Assembly (NCBI GenBank): GCA_002408125.1
Contig: DHQO01000013.1
Coordinates: 37,088-101,087, forward strand
Direction of reading: 5' to 3'
Origin: Hyphomonadaceae bacterium UBA5336
GTDB taxonomy: Bacteria > Pseudomonadota > Alphaproteobacteria > Caulobacterales > Hyphomonadaceae
DNA length: 64,000 nucleotides
Positions 1-8,044 of the stretch are shown here, piece after piece (within the stretch, counting starts at the first letter, position 1; each line of letters opens with the position of its first letter). A program made the translations under genes and the position numbers. The notes under the pieces were generated by a model. That model was not told where the DNA came from. It did no database searches and was given only the letters and a program-made list of their open reading frames with translations.

Positions 1-213
1 AGGTTCTCTCTGGTTTCAGCCTTGTGCCGCCCGCCATTGCCGCGGGCGGGGAATGCGGGTTTTGTCTGTTGAGCACAAAGTTCTTATCGATTATTGATAA
101 ATCTGAAAAACAAGGCTAGACGCAGTGGAAATCGCGGATATGGACGTCAAATCCGTATCCGGCCAAGGCCTGAGTTTATCCTGCGCGCGCCTGTTACGGA
201 GGTTTGAGACAGT

Positions 214-732
214 ATGCTGTCTGTTCTGTTCAATCCAAACGGCCGGATCGGTCCGCGGGCCTTCTGGCGCGGCCTGATCCTGCTCGTTGGGGCCATGGTC
301 CTGCTCAGCGTGGCGGCGGCCTATGGCGGCATGGTAGGCGCGCTGCTCAGCCTGCTCACCTATGTCGCGCCGTACGCCTATCTGTGCGTGTTCGGCAAGC
401 GGCTGCACGATGCCGGGCATTCGGCCTGGTGGTTCCTGGCCTTCCTTGTGGCCTATTTCATCCTGTCCAGCCTGCTGCAGGCCATTCTGTTGCCGATTCT
501 CACGCCGCGCGCGGCCGAGCTCCAGGAAGAAATGCAGCTCTTGATGGAGCAGGGCCAGCTCGCCGACGCCCTTGCCTATCTGCCGGAGATCCAGCGCGAA
601 GGCGTGCTGACCTCGCTGATCTGCCTGGTGGCCGTGAATGCCGGGCTCGGCTTCATCGTCGCCCGCCTGAAATCCGATCCGAACAATAATGCCTACGGGC
701 CGCCGCCCGGCCTTCCTTCCGATACCTTCTAA
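214..732 (+). CDS. DUF805 family inner-membrane protein
   Basis: A 172-residue membrane protein of the DUF805 (YhaH-like) family, whose function is unknown. The family hallmarks are visible: an N-terminal 'NGRIGPRAFWRG' segment and, after two hydrophobic helices, 'KRLHDAGHSAWW', close to the usual R-L-H-D-x-G-x-S-x-W-W. Hydrophobic stretches at about residues 20-60, 70-95 and 135-155 predict three to four membrane helices. The ATG is preceded by an ACGGAGG sequence, rather far upstream (11 bases). A second DUF805 gene follows 18 bases after the stop, so the two are probably co-transcribed and may act together. The family call is firm; the role is not known. Confidence 0.85.
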   Translation: MLSVLFNPNGRIGPRAFWRGLILLVGAMVLLSVAAAYGGMVGALLSLLTYVAPYAYLCVFGKRLHDAGHSAWWFLAFLVAYFILSSLLQAILLPILTPRAAELQEEMQLLMEQGQLADALAYLPEIQREGVLTSLICLVAVNAGLGFIVARLKSDPNNNAYGPPPGLPSDTF

Positions 733-750
733 CTCGTCTGGACCCTTCCC

Positions 751-1584
751 ATGAGTGATATCACTGCCGAGGAAATTGACCCGAAGCGCCCCTGGATCGT
801 GGATGCGGCCGATGCGCCGGCAAGCATGAACTGGATGCAGACCCTGTTCAATCCGTTCGGCGAAACCTCCCGGCTGCACTTCACGCGCGCCTGGACCATG
901 CTGTTCTTCATCCGCTTCATCTACGCGGTTGGCGCCGCGGTGCTGGTCGGGATCTTCACCGCAGCCGGGGCCGACGATCCCAGTGGCATGATGCCGCCGG
1001 CTGGGACGTTCCACATCATCGTGATCGTCACGGCGCTGATGTCGCTGGTGGCTCATGTCCGCCGCCTTGCCAATGCCCAGCGCAGCCCGCTCTGGGCGGT
1101 CCTCGTCATGGTTCCGGTCCTGTTCGGCTTTGGCGGCTTCATCATGGGCGTCGGCGGGGCAGGCCATCAGTACACCGTTGCGGCTCAGGCGGCCGAGCTG
1201 CGCGCGCAGGGCATGCCCGACCGTGAAATCGTCTACGAGCTTGACCTGGCCAAGCGTCCGTCGGATACGCCCGCTGAGGCCGATGCGAATGCCGACAAGT
1301 CTGACAAGCCCGAGAGCGGGCAAGAGGCCGCCGCCGCGTCCGGGCCCGGCCATGGCCATCACATGGATCCGCGCCAACTGATCCCCCAGATCGAGGTCAG
1401 CGAAGTCAGCCAGCGCGAGCATGCCCTCAAGGGTGGGATCGCCATGGCCCAGATGACCTGGGCGCTGCCGGCTTTCCTCGTCATGCTGTGGACGCTGTTC
1501 TGGGTCGGCCGCCTGCCCAATGGCGGCGGCTCGATCAAGGGGCGCCTGCGCTCTGAACCGACGAGCTATGAGGAGCAGGTCTAG
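751..1584 (+). CDS. DUF805 family membrane protein with acidic, charged loop
   Basis: A 277-residue paralogue of the preceding protein. After about 30 residues without clear structure comes 'NPFGETSRLHFTRAW', the DUF805 start, then helices at about 45-70, 85-105 and 110-130. The second family motif is degenerate here ('RRLANAQRSPLW'), so the usual His-Asp-Gly is lost. A low-complexity loop rich in Ala, Asp, Glu and Lys at about 170-205 separates these from a last helix at about 230-255. The C-terminal 50 bases overlap, tail to tail, the end of lipB on the other strand. Function unknown; the relation to the upstream DUF805 gene is inferred from motif and spacing. Confidence 0.75.
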   Translation: MSDITAEEIDPKRPWIVDAADAPASMNWMQTLFNPFGETSRLHFTRAWTMLFFIRFIYAVGAAVLVGIFTAAGADDPSGMMPPAGTFHIIVIVTALMSLVAHVRRLANAQRSPLWAVLVMVPVLFGFGGFIMGVGGAGHQYTVAAQAAELRAQGMPDREIVYELDLAKRPSDTPAEADANADKSDKPESGQEAAAASGPGHGHHMDPRQLIPQIEVSEVSQREHALKGGIAMAQMTWALPAFLVMLWTLFWVGRLPNGGGSIKGRLRSEPTSYEEQV

Positions 1585-2275
1585 CGCCGAATTCCGGCGC
1601 CGGCACGCTGCGCGTCGCGCTCGCAAACACCGTCTCGAACGCCGCTCTTAGCGCGCTGTCGGCCTCGGCCAGGCCGACCGGCAGGCCGAGATCAACCAGG
1701 CTCGTCACGCCATAGCGCGGATCGGAAATCCCGCACGGTGTGATGCCGCCAAAATGCTCAAGCTCCGGCTCCACATTCAGCGAGATGCCGTGAAAGCTCA
1801 CCCAGCGCTTCAGCCTTATGCCGATCGCGGCGATCTTGTCCTCGCGCGGCGGCCCGCCGGGCTGTGTCCGGTCGACCCAGACGCCGACACGGCCCTCGCG
1901 GATCTCGCCGTCGACATTGAATTCCGCCAGCGCGCCGATGATCCAGGCCTCCAGCGCCTGCACGAAAGCGCGCACATCGCGCCCGCGCGCGGCGACATCC
2001 AGCATCACATACACAACCCGCTGGCCGGGGCCGTGATAGGTGTACTGCCCGCCGCGCCCGGCCTCGAACACCGGGAACCGGCCCGGCTCGCGCAGGTCTT
2101 CCGCCTTCGCGCTTGTGCCGGCGGTATAGAGCGGCGGATGCTCCAGCAGCCAGACCAGCTCACGCGCCGTCCCCTCGCGGATCGCCCGCGCGCGGGCCTC
2201 CATGAAGGCCACCGCTTCGGGGTAGGGCACGGGCGCATCTGAAACCGCCCAGTCGACTGTTTGCAATTCGGTCAT
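1535..2275 (-). CDS. lipB: Octanoyltransferase LipB
   Basis: Transfers octanoyl from octanoyl-ACP to lipoate-dependent proteins, the first step of de novo lipoic acid synthesis in the cytoplasm. From the chosen ATG the protein has 246 residues. It carries the family signature 'RGGQYTYHGPGQ' at residues 74-85, the catalytic lysine (K147, in 'EDKIAAIG') and the catalytic cysteine (C181, in 'ITPCGI'). The open frame extends much further upstream, but that part reads through tRNA-Leu and a dispersed repeat and is not coding. An alternative ATG lies four codons upstream at 2287. The C-terminal tail after about residue 215 is long, Ala/Pro/Ser-rich and probably disordered. Its end overlaps the DUF805 gene by 50 bases. 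Confidence 0.95.
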   Translation of the reverse strand: MTELQTVDWAVSDAPVPYPEAVAFMEARARAIREGTARELVWLLEHPPLYTAGTSAKAEDLREPGRFPVFEAGRGGQYTYHGPGQRVVYVMLDVAARGRDVRAFVQALEAWIIGALAEFNVDGEIREGRVGVWVDRTQPGGPPREDKIAAIGIRLKRWVSFHGISLNVEPELEHFGGITPCGISDPRYGVTSLVDLGLPVGLAEADSALRAAFETVFASATRSVPAPEFGARPAPHSSSVQSAGAP

Positions 2276-2378
2276 GACCGAATGCATATAGTCGACAATT
2301 GGGGCTTCACATAGGGCGCGCGCAGCCTTATACGGCCTGTTCGGCGTTGCCGGCCCTCGGGGCGCCGATGTGAAAAGT

Positions 2379-2463
2379 GCGGTCGTGGCGGAACTGGTAG
2401 ACGCGCAGCGTTGAGGTCGCTGTGGAGCAATCCGTGGAGGTTCGAGTCCTCTCGACCGCACCA
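2379..2463 (+). tRNA. tRNA-Leu (anticodon GAG)
   Basis: A class II tRNA with a 7-bp acceptor stem (GCGGTCG with CGACCGC), encoded CCA, D-stem GCG/CGC, anticodon stem CAGCG/CGCTG with loop TTGAGGT giving anticodon GAG, a long variable arm, and a T-arm containing GTTCGAGTC. It reads CUC leucine codons. It lies head to head with lipB. The CCA end is followed directly by repeat-rich DNA, and tRNA 3' ends are common integration sites, but no integrase is seen. Confidence 0.96.
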
Positions 2464-2648
2464 TCTTTATTTGCACATTGCCGCCCGCCAACCCTTTGTG
2501 CGGGTTCCGGTTCGAGGTTTCACCTCTCACCTGCACCATTCGCAGCCGATCCGCGCTTGTCGCGGGAAAATCGATCCGGGGGATCGATTTCAGGTTTTGA
2601 ATGCTCCGGCAGGGGCCAAGACTCATCACTCCATTTCGGTTTTGAATG

Positions 2649-2975
2649 GAGTCCTTGCCTGTCTCCGTATCGCTTCGCTCACATGAGACGCGCTCAGGGC
2701 TGCTCGCCACTCATTTTGTCAGGTCTCTCCGAGGCCTTTCCTGTTTGCTCTCCGCTTCGCTGCGCTCCGCGATAGAGCGCGCTCAGGGCTGAGTCTCTGT
2801 CTGATCCCGTATCGACGCTTTGCGTCTCACATGGATCGCGCTCAGGGCTGTTCAGGCTTTCTTGTCTGTCTCCGTATCCTCGCTTCGCTCGTCACATGAG
2901 ACGGGCTCAGGGCTGTGTGCCACTCAGTCTCCGTATCCCTCGCTGCTCTCGTCACATGAGACGCGCTCAGGGCTG
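2649..2975 (+). repeat. Cluster of degenerate ~55 bp dispersed repeats ending in GCTCAGGGCTG
   Basis: At least four imperfect copies run head to tail at about 2649-2702, 2790-2850, 2861-2915 and 2922-2975, with a partial one at about 2745-2790. Each contains TCTCCGTATC, then CGCT(T/G)CGCTC, TCACATGAGAC and CGCTCAGGGCTG. The reverse complement of the same unit forms a tidy tandem array at 45030-45215, and a fragment lies at about 13357-13400. No convincing gene is seen between the tRNA and 3193; the short open frames here arise from the repeat. Confidence 0.85.
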
Positions 2976-2989
2976 CCTGGCAAACAGCT

Positions 2990-3072
2990 GTAGGGTGCAT
3001 GGAGCGTGAGCGATATGCACCAGCCCTCACAGATACCGGTGCATATCGGCCCATGGCCTCCATGCACCCTAC
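2990..3072. repeat. Nested palindromic element, copy 1 (GTAGGGTGCATGGAG ends)
   Basis: An 83-bp element bounded by perfect inverted 15-mers, GTAGGGTGCATGGAG at 2990-3004 and its complement at 3058-3072. Inside sits a second inverted pair, CGATATGCAC (3011-3020) and GTGCATATCG (3039-3048). A 79-bp second copy lies at 3870-3948. The pair flanks the hypothetical gene at 3193-3762. It resembles a REP/MITE-type element; no transposase is nearby. Confidence 0.85.
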
Positions 3073-3192
3073 TTGCTACTTGCCCCGCCCGATGGTTCGT
3101 CTCCGCTCTCCATGAGGCTGGCAAAGCCGCCCGCACCTCCACCCCCACCGGCGGAGCGCCGGCAGGGCAGTGCGCCTCCCATCCCGGCCCGC

Positions 3193-3762
3193 TCAGGGCG
3201 GTGCGTTGAGGCGCTCAACGGCGAGGCGCTGAAAGAGGGTGAGGGCGTCCGACAGGGGCTCAGCGAGAGGCCCTTGCGGCCGGGTCAGGCAGATCGGCGT
3301 CGTGCGCGCGCCCACAGGACGTGCGAGCCAGCGGGCCATCCGCATCGCCGCCGCCTCGGGCGCGGCCATCACCGCCGCCAGCGCCGCCATGCGCCGGGCA
3401 AGGCCGCAGGTCGGCGTGGCGAAATCCTCCGGCAGCGGCGTGGCCTTGATCAGCGGTGCCTCGGCGCCCGTCGGCAACGGATCGAACAGGGCAAAGCCGG
3501 CGCCCATGCCGGCCACCCGCGCGGCGCGCTTTCCGGCGGTATGGCGCGGCGCAGTCAGGCCAGGTTCGCATTGCGCACTCATCACCAGGATGAGCCGCCG
3601 GGCGAGCGCCTCCATCACCCGCAGCTCCCGGCAGGCCCGCCGCCAGGCCGCCCGGCTGATCCAGCCTGGCATCTGCGTGCCGAACAGGGCGGTGAGCCCG
3701 GCCAGCGCGCGTGCGATCAGCTCCCAGCTCCAGTTTGCGGCGGCGGCGGTGTGCGCGGTCAT
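3193..3762 (-). CDS. Hypothetical protein, Ala/Arg-rich
   Basis: A 189-residue protein I do not recognise. It is mostly helical in appearance, rich in Ala, Arg, Leu and Pro, with no signal peptide, no clear membrane helix and no zinc or nucleotide-binding motif. Codon use looks native (G or C in most third positions), and no other frame here looks better, which is why it is kept as a gene. It is bracketed by two copies of the GTAGGGTGCAT palindrome, each about 110 bases or more from its ends. The opposite-strand frames over the same DNA look like shadows. Confidence 0.5.
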   Translation of the reverse strand: MTAHTAAAANWSWELIARALAGLTALFGTQMPGWISRAAWRRACRELRVMEALARRLILVMSAQCEPGLTAPRHTAGKRAARVAGMGAGFALFDPLPTGAEAPLIKATPLPEDFATPTCGLARRMAALAAVMAAPEAAAMRMARWLARPVGARTTPICLTRPQGPLAEPLSDALTLFQRLAVERLNAPP

Positions 3763-3869
3763 GGGGGCAAGTGTGGCAGGCGCGGCAACCGGGTCGGATT
3801 TCCTGTCCCTTGATCGCCGGGCCTATTTCCCGCCGGTGAAAGGTCTAAATCCTATTGGGTCTGCAGGGA

Positions 3870-3948
3870 GTAGGGTGCATGGAGGCCAAAGGCCGATATG
3901 CACCGTGCATTGGTGCAGGTGCATATCGCTGCGCTCCATGCACCCTAC
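3870..3948. repeat. Nested palindromic element, copy 2 (GTAGGGTGCATGGAG ends)
   Basis: Same architecture as the element at 2990-3072: terminal inverted 15-mers (3870-3884 and 3934-3948) and inner inverted CGATATGCAC/GTGCATATCG (3894-3903 and 3919-3928). The stem sequences are nearly identical between copies, while the loop and the arms between the two stems differ. This is what is expected if the folded structure is under selection or if it moves as a unit. Confidence 0.85.
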
Positions 3949-4033
3949 TTGCTTAGTCAGCCTTATTTATTTGGTTTTCAATCTGAAGTTAAACTTTCTA
4001 GAAGATCATCATAGGACAAAAAGGGGGGCTCCT

Positions 4034-4798
4034 ATGGCGCTGGTCAGATGTAAAGAGTGCAGAACTAAAGTTTCAACATCAGCGACTGCTTGTCCAAAGT
4101 GTGGCGCTACCGGCGAAGCGATTGCGCCGCAAAAGAAAAGCCCGATGGCTGTTATTATAGTTCTCGTATCGATAGTAGTTCTAGTGATGATTGGAGTTAT
4201 AAACGGAGCAGATACGTCAGGCTCTGCTTCAACCGACAGAATCGTGCAAATTGATCCTGCCGCTGAACTGGAAGCGGCACTACGAGATGATCCGTCTCGC
4301 TGGTTAGAGCTACTCGCGACATACCAACCAGAGCGACATAACGAACTTATTGAAAATCTGGAAGAGCGAACAGAAGTTCTGTTGGCGGAAGTTAGGGCAC
4401 TACCAGCCAGCGAAGTCGAAAGGAACATGTTGGGATATGCAGAGCTAGTAGCAATGAATCCCAATGATTCGTTTTTTCAACAAAAATACGAACACTATAA
4501 AAGTGAGTATGACGTCATTCAGCAAAGACTGCGGGCTGAACGAACTTGTGCCGGTACAAGTATGTCAACAGAAGCAGGGCTCTATGCCAAAGAGATTGTG
4601 AAACGATCTTTGAAGGCACCTAGAACGGCGAAATTTCCTTGGGTCGTGGAAGGCCGGCATCTTGGAAATTGCCGGTTTTTGGTTGCCTCATACGTTGATG
4701 CTGAAAATAGCTTCGGAGCGATGATTAGAACCAACTACACTGTCACTTTACAACGCCAAGGCCTCAATTGGCAGCTAGAAGATATTCAAACCTACTAG
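4034..4798 (+). CDS. Zinc-ribbon, single-pass membrane protein of unknown function
   Basis: A 254-residue protein starting at an ATG behind a strong AAGGGGGG site. The N-terminus has a zinc ribbon (C6-x2-C9 ... C20-x2-C23), then about 15 residues, a membrane helix at about 38-56, and a long charged helical region. The last ~90 residues look like a compact domain ('CAGTSMSTEAGLYAKEIV', later 'NYTVTLQRQG') that reads like a small extracytoplasmic fold; I cannot name it. Codons and base composition are clearly AT-richer than all neighbours, suggesting horizontal acquisition. It ends three bases before the gyrB stop on the other strand. Confidence 0.8.
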   Translation: MALVRCKECRTKVSTSATACPKCGATGEAIAPQKKSPMAVIIVLVSIVVLVMIGVINGADTSGSASTDRIVQIDPAAELEAALRDDPSRWLELLATYQPERHNELIENLEERTEVLLAEVRALPASEVERNMLGYAELVAMNPNDSFFQQKYEHYKSEYDVIQQRLRAERTCAGTSMSTEAGLYAKEIVKRSLKAPRTAKFPWVVEGRHLGNCRFLVASYVDAENSFGAMIRTNYTVTLQRQGLNWQLEDIQTY

Positions 4799-4801
4799 AC
4801 C

Positions 4802-7234
4802 CTAAACATCCACCTCCGCCTCAAGCGCATTCTCCTGAATAAAGTCCCGGCGCGGTTCCACCAGATCGCCCATCAGCCTTGAGAACATGTCGTCGGCCTC
4901 GTCGGCATGGTCGACCTTGACCTGCAACAGCGTGCGGGCATTGGAATCCAGCGTGGTTTCCCAGAGCTGGTCGGCGTTCATCTCACCGAGGCCCTTGTAG
5001 CGCTGGATCTTCAGCCCCTTGCGGCCCGAGCCGAGCACGGCGGCGAGCAGGCTCACCGGCCCGTGCACGGCCACTTCGCCGGCCTTGTCATTGCGCAGCC
5101 AGGCCTGGCGAGCATAAAGCTCGGCCACCATGCGCGCGCGCTCGCCGAGGCGCTGGCCGTCGGCGCTGGAGATCAGCCCGGCATCGAGCACGGCCTTCTC
5201 CTCCACCCCGCGCACCTCGCGTGAGAGGACGAGGTCGCCGCCGTCGAAATGCGCCGCCCAGGTGTCCTCGCCTTCCTCGGCGATGCGGTTGAGCCGTTCG
5301 GCCGCCGCATTGGCTTCGGCCTCGCCCGCATCGGGGGCGAAGGCGCCGGCCAGGGCGGACTGTTCGAGATACAGCTCCGGCGCGCGCAGGGAGAGCCGCC
5401 AGAGCGCCTGCTTGAAGCCGGCCGCCTCGCGCACGCGCTCGCGCAGGTCTTCCCCGGCGATCTGTTCGCCATCGTCGAGCACCAGCGTCTCGCCATCGGT
5501 GCCCATCTCGATCAGATAGGCCTCCATTTCGGCCTCGTCCTTGATGTAGCGCTCTGATTTCCCACGGGAAACCTTGTAGAGCGGTGGCTGGGCGATATAG
5601 AGATAGCCGCGCTCGATCACCTCCGGCATCTGCCGGTAGAAGAAGGTGAGCAGCAGGGTGCGGATGTGCGCGCCGTCGACATCGGCGTCGGTCATGATGA
5701 TGATCTTGTGGTAGCGCATCTTGGTGATGTCGAAATCATCGCGCCCGATGCCCGCGCCCAGCGCGGTGATTAGCGTGCCGACCTGGTCGGAGCTGAGCAT
5801 CTTGTCGAAGCGCGCGCGTTCCACGTTCAGGATCTTGCCGCGCAGGGGCAGGATGGCCTGGTTCTTCCGGTCGCGGCCCTGCTTGGCCGAGCCGCCAGCG
5901 GAGTCACCCTCGACGATGAAGATCTCAGACTTGGCCGGGTCTTTTTCCTGGCAGTCGGCGAGTTTGCCGGGCAGGCTGGTGATATCGAGCGCGGATTTGC
6001 GGCGGGTCAGCTCGCGCGCCTTGCGGGCGGCCTCGCGCGCGGCGGCAGCCTCGACGATCTTGGACATGATCAACTGGGCCGGCTTGGGGTTCTCCTCGAA
6101 CCATTCAGACAGCTTCTCGCCGATCAGGCTCTCGACCACGGGGCGGACCTCCGAGGAAACGAGCTTGTCCTTGGTCTGGGAAGAAAATTTCGGGTCCGGC
6201 ACCTTCACGCTCAGCACGCAGGTCAGCCCCTCGCGCGCATCGTCGCCGGTGATCTCGACCTTTTCCTTCTTCGCGATGCCGGTCTCGGAGGCGTATTTGT
6301 TGATGATCCGCGTCAGCGCGCCGCGAAAGCCCGCAAGGTGCGTGCCGCCGTCGCGCTGGGGGATGTTGTTGGTGAAGCACAGCACGTTCTCGTGGTAGCT
6401 GTCATTCCATTCCAGCGCGGCTTCCACCGTGATGCCGTCCTTCTCGCCGGTGACATAGATCACCTCGGGGATCTGGGCGGTCTTCTGGCGGTCGAGATGT
6501 TCGACAAAGGCTTTCACGCCGCCCTCATATTGCAGCACCACCTCCACCGGCTCCGGCCCGCGCCGGTCTGTGAAGACGATGCGCACGCCGGAATTCAGGA
6601 AGGCGAGCTCACGCAACCGGTGCTCCAGCGTCCTGGCGTTGTATTCGGTCATGGTGAAAGTGGCCGGGGAGGCCATGAAACGCACCGCCGTGCCCGTATA
6701 GGGCTTGCCATTGTCGCGCGCCGGGCTTTCCCCGCGCGTTTCCAGCGGCGCCTCGGTGAAGCCGCCATTGATGAAGCGCACGAAATGCTCGCGGCCGGCG
6801 CGGTGGATGGTCAGCTCCAGCCAGTCCGACAGGGCATTCACAACCGAAACGCCCACGCCGTGCAGGCCGCCAGAGACCTTGTAGGAGTTCTGGTCGAACT
6901 TACCCCCCGCATGCAGCTGGGTCATGATCACCTCGGCCGCCGACACGCCCTCGGCATGCATGTCGACCGGGATGCCGCGGCCATTATCGGTGATTTCCGC
7001 GCTGCCATCGGGGTAGAGCGTGACGGTGACCTCGTCGGCATGGCCGGCGAGCGCCTCGTCGATGGCATTGTCGACCACCTCATAGATCATGTGGTGCAGG
7101 CCAGAGCCGTCATCGGTGTCGCCGATATACATGCCCGGCCGCTTGCGCACGGCCTCCAAGCCCTTGAGAACCTTGATGGAACCGGCGCCGTATTCGGGCG
7201 CGTCTTCCGGTGTTCCTTCCACGGTGTCGGCCAT
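4802..7234 (-). CDS. gyrB: DNA gyrase subunit B
   Basis: ATPase subunit of DNA gyrase, which introduces negative supercoils with GyrA. The 810-residue protein has the GHKL ATP-binding motifs 'EVVDNAIDEALAGHADEV', 'DNGRGIPVD' and 'LHGVGVSVVNALS', the transducer domain, and the TOPRIM segment with 'VEGDSAGGSAKQGRDR', 'DQVGTLITALGAGIG' and 'DADVDGAHIRTLLL'. The C-terminal 'QRYKGLGEMNADQLWETT' is complete. An extra acidic stretch at about residues 590-700 sits between TOPRIM and tail, as in other alphaproteobacterial GyrB. It is transcribed away from a TATAAT-containing region. Confidence 0.98.
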   Translation of the reverse strand: MADTVEGTPEDAPEYGAGSIKVLKGLEAVRKRPGMYIGDTDDGSGLHHMIYEVVDNAIDEALAGHADEVTVTLYPDGSAEITDNGRGIPVDMHAEGVSAAEVIMTQLHAGGKFDQNSYKVSGGLHGVGVSVVNALSDWLELTIHRAGREHFVRFINGGFTEAPLETRGESPARDNGKPYTGTAVRFMASPATFTMTEYNARTLEHRLRELAFLNSGVRIVFTDRRGPEPVEVVLQYEGGVKAFVEHLDRQKTAQIPEVIYVTGEKDGITVEAALEWNDSYHENVLCFTNNIPQRDGGTHLAGFRGALTRIINKYASETGIAKKEKVEITGDDAREGLTCVLSVKVPDPKFSSQTKDKLVSSEVRPVVESLIGEKLSEWFEENPKPAQLIMSKIVEAAAAREAARKARELTRRKSALDITSLPGKLADCQEKDPAKSEIFIVEGDSAGGSAKQGRDRKNQAILPLRGKILNVERARFDKMLSSDQVGTLITALGAGIGRDDFDITKMRYHKIIIMTDADVDGAHIRTLLLTFFYRQMPEVIERGYLYIAQPPLYKVSRGKSERYIKDEAEMEAYLIEMGTDGETLVLDDGEQIAGEDLRERVREAAGFKQALWRLSLRAPELYLEQSALAGAFAPDAGEAEANAAAERLNRIAEEGEDTWAAHFDGGDLVLSREVRGVEEKAVLDAGLISSADGQRLGERARMVAELYARQAWLRNDKAGEVAVHGPVSLLAAVLGSGRKGLKIQRYKGLGEMNADQLWETTLDSNARTLLQVKVDHADEADDMFSRLMGDLVEPRRDFIQENALEAEVDV

Positions 7235-7273
7235 GCCGTCTCACTTCTCGTTCATGATTCGAAATTCCCAATA

Positions 7274-7302
7274 ATTATAGGCGGTTTGACCCGAAAAGGG
7301 AA
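7274..7302 (-). promoter_or_regulatory. Candidate gyrB promoter
   Basis: On the minus strand a perfect TATAAT hexamer occupies 7274-7279, about 40 bases before the gyrB ATG. The hexamer 17 bases upstream (TTCCCT, 7297-7302) is a poor match to TTGACA. The local DNA is AT-rich compared with surroundings. Position and the -10 match support a promoter; the start point is not established. Confidence 0.4.
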
Positions 7303-7456
7303 ATCTCTGAGGGGGTAAAAACACAGTCCGTGGGGGGAGGGTTCGCGACACTCGAAAAGGTGTGGTTTTGGGGGCACGGGGAGGGGGGTAATCTGGGCGC
7401 CAGGATGGACTCCCGGCAGTCTGACAGCGAGATCTGCGGCCTGCATTCGCGGGCCA

Positions 7457-7478
7457 CCTCCCCCGCCTGCGGGGGAGG
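7457..7478. repeat. CCTCCCCCGC palindrome between gyrB and the next gene
   Basis: Perfect 10-bp arms CCTCCCCCGC and GCGGGGGAGG around CT. The same palindrome occurs twice in the recF-dnaN spacer at 13430-13584, so it is an interspersed repeat. The rest of the 7235-7600 spacer is mixed sequence without a recognised gene, apart from the gyrB promoter region. Confidence 0.75.
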
Positions 7479-7600
7479 AAAGGATCGTTCTTGTCCGCAC
7501 CTGCCGCTGCCCTCTCCCCCTCGCGCCCGTCACATTCCTTGGTTAACCTCGCCCCCGCGAGGCGGCATCGGGCTGCCGGTCTGGAGTGGGAGTGACGAGC

Positions 7601-8041
7601 ATGGAATGGTTCAACGAGTTGTTTGATCTGGCCTCGGTGGCCGGGGGCGCGGGGCTGATCGGTGGGGCGGCGGGCACCGGGATTGCGGTGCTGTTTTCCG
7701 GCACGATCATGAAATTCCTCGCCCGGGTGGTCTCCACCGCGGTGATGACGGGGGTGGGGTATCTGGCCCTCCTGAACTGGCTCGGCTTCGAGATCATCCC
7801 GCCGGAAGACATCAAGATTCCGAGCCTGCCGGGCGCCGAACGCGGTGCCACCGATGACGAACAGCGCTGGTTCGCCGAAAGCTTCACCCCCCAGCTCCAA
7901 CCCGATGGCAGCGTCACCGCGCCGGGCGTGGAGGGCACCCTGGACGAGGATGACGTGGTCCTTGAGCCGGAAGCGGCCGAGGAAGTGAAGAACCCCCGGC
8001 GTGCCTATGTCGTGCGCTCGCCCTTCCGCCGCGCGGAATAG
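7601..8041 (+). CDS. Hypothetical membrane protein
   Basis: A 146-residue protein with a Gly/Ala-rich hydrophobic segment at about 10-40 ('GGAGLIGGAAGTGIAVLF') and a second helix at about 46-66, followed by an acidic soluble tail ending in a basic 'VVRSPFRRAE'. I do not recognise a family. The ATG at 7601 is chosen over a GTG five codons upstream because GGAG lies at good distance. It converges on the GNAT gene with three bases between stops. Confidence 0.6.
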   Translation: MEWFNELFDLASVAGGAGLIGGAAGTGIAVLFSGTIMKFLARVVSTAVMTGVGYLALLNWLGFEIIPPEDIKIPSLPGAERGATDDEQRWFAESFTPQLQPDGSVTAPGVEGTLDEDDVVLEPEAAEEVKNPRRAYVVRSPFRRAE

Positions 8042-8044
8042 GGC

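Noticed and set aside
91..1626. A 511-residue open frame on the minus strand opposite the two DUF805 genes
   Set aside because: His/Arg/Gly-rich composition without any recognisable domain, typical of the antisense frame of GC-rich genes; the plus-strand frames carry DUF805 motifs and membrane helices.
2276..2710. Long N-terminal extension of lipB
   Set aside because: It crosses tRNA-Leu and repeat DNA; LipB homology begins just after the ATG at 2275.
2379..4800. Integrative element inserted at tRNA-Leu
   Set aside because: No integrase, no visible repeat of the tRNA 3' end downstream; only repeats and an AT-rich gene support foreign origin.
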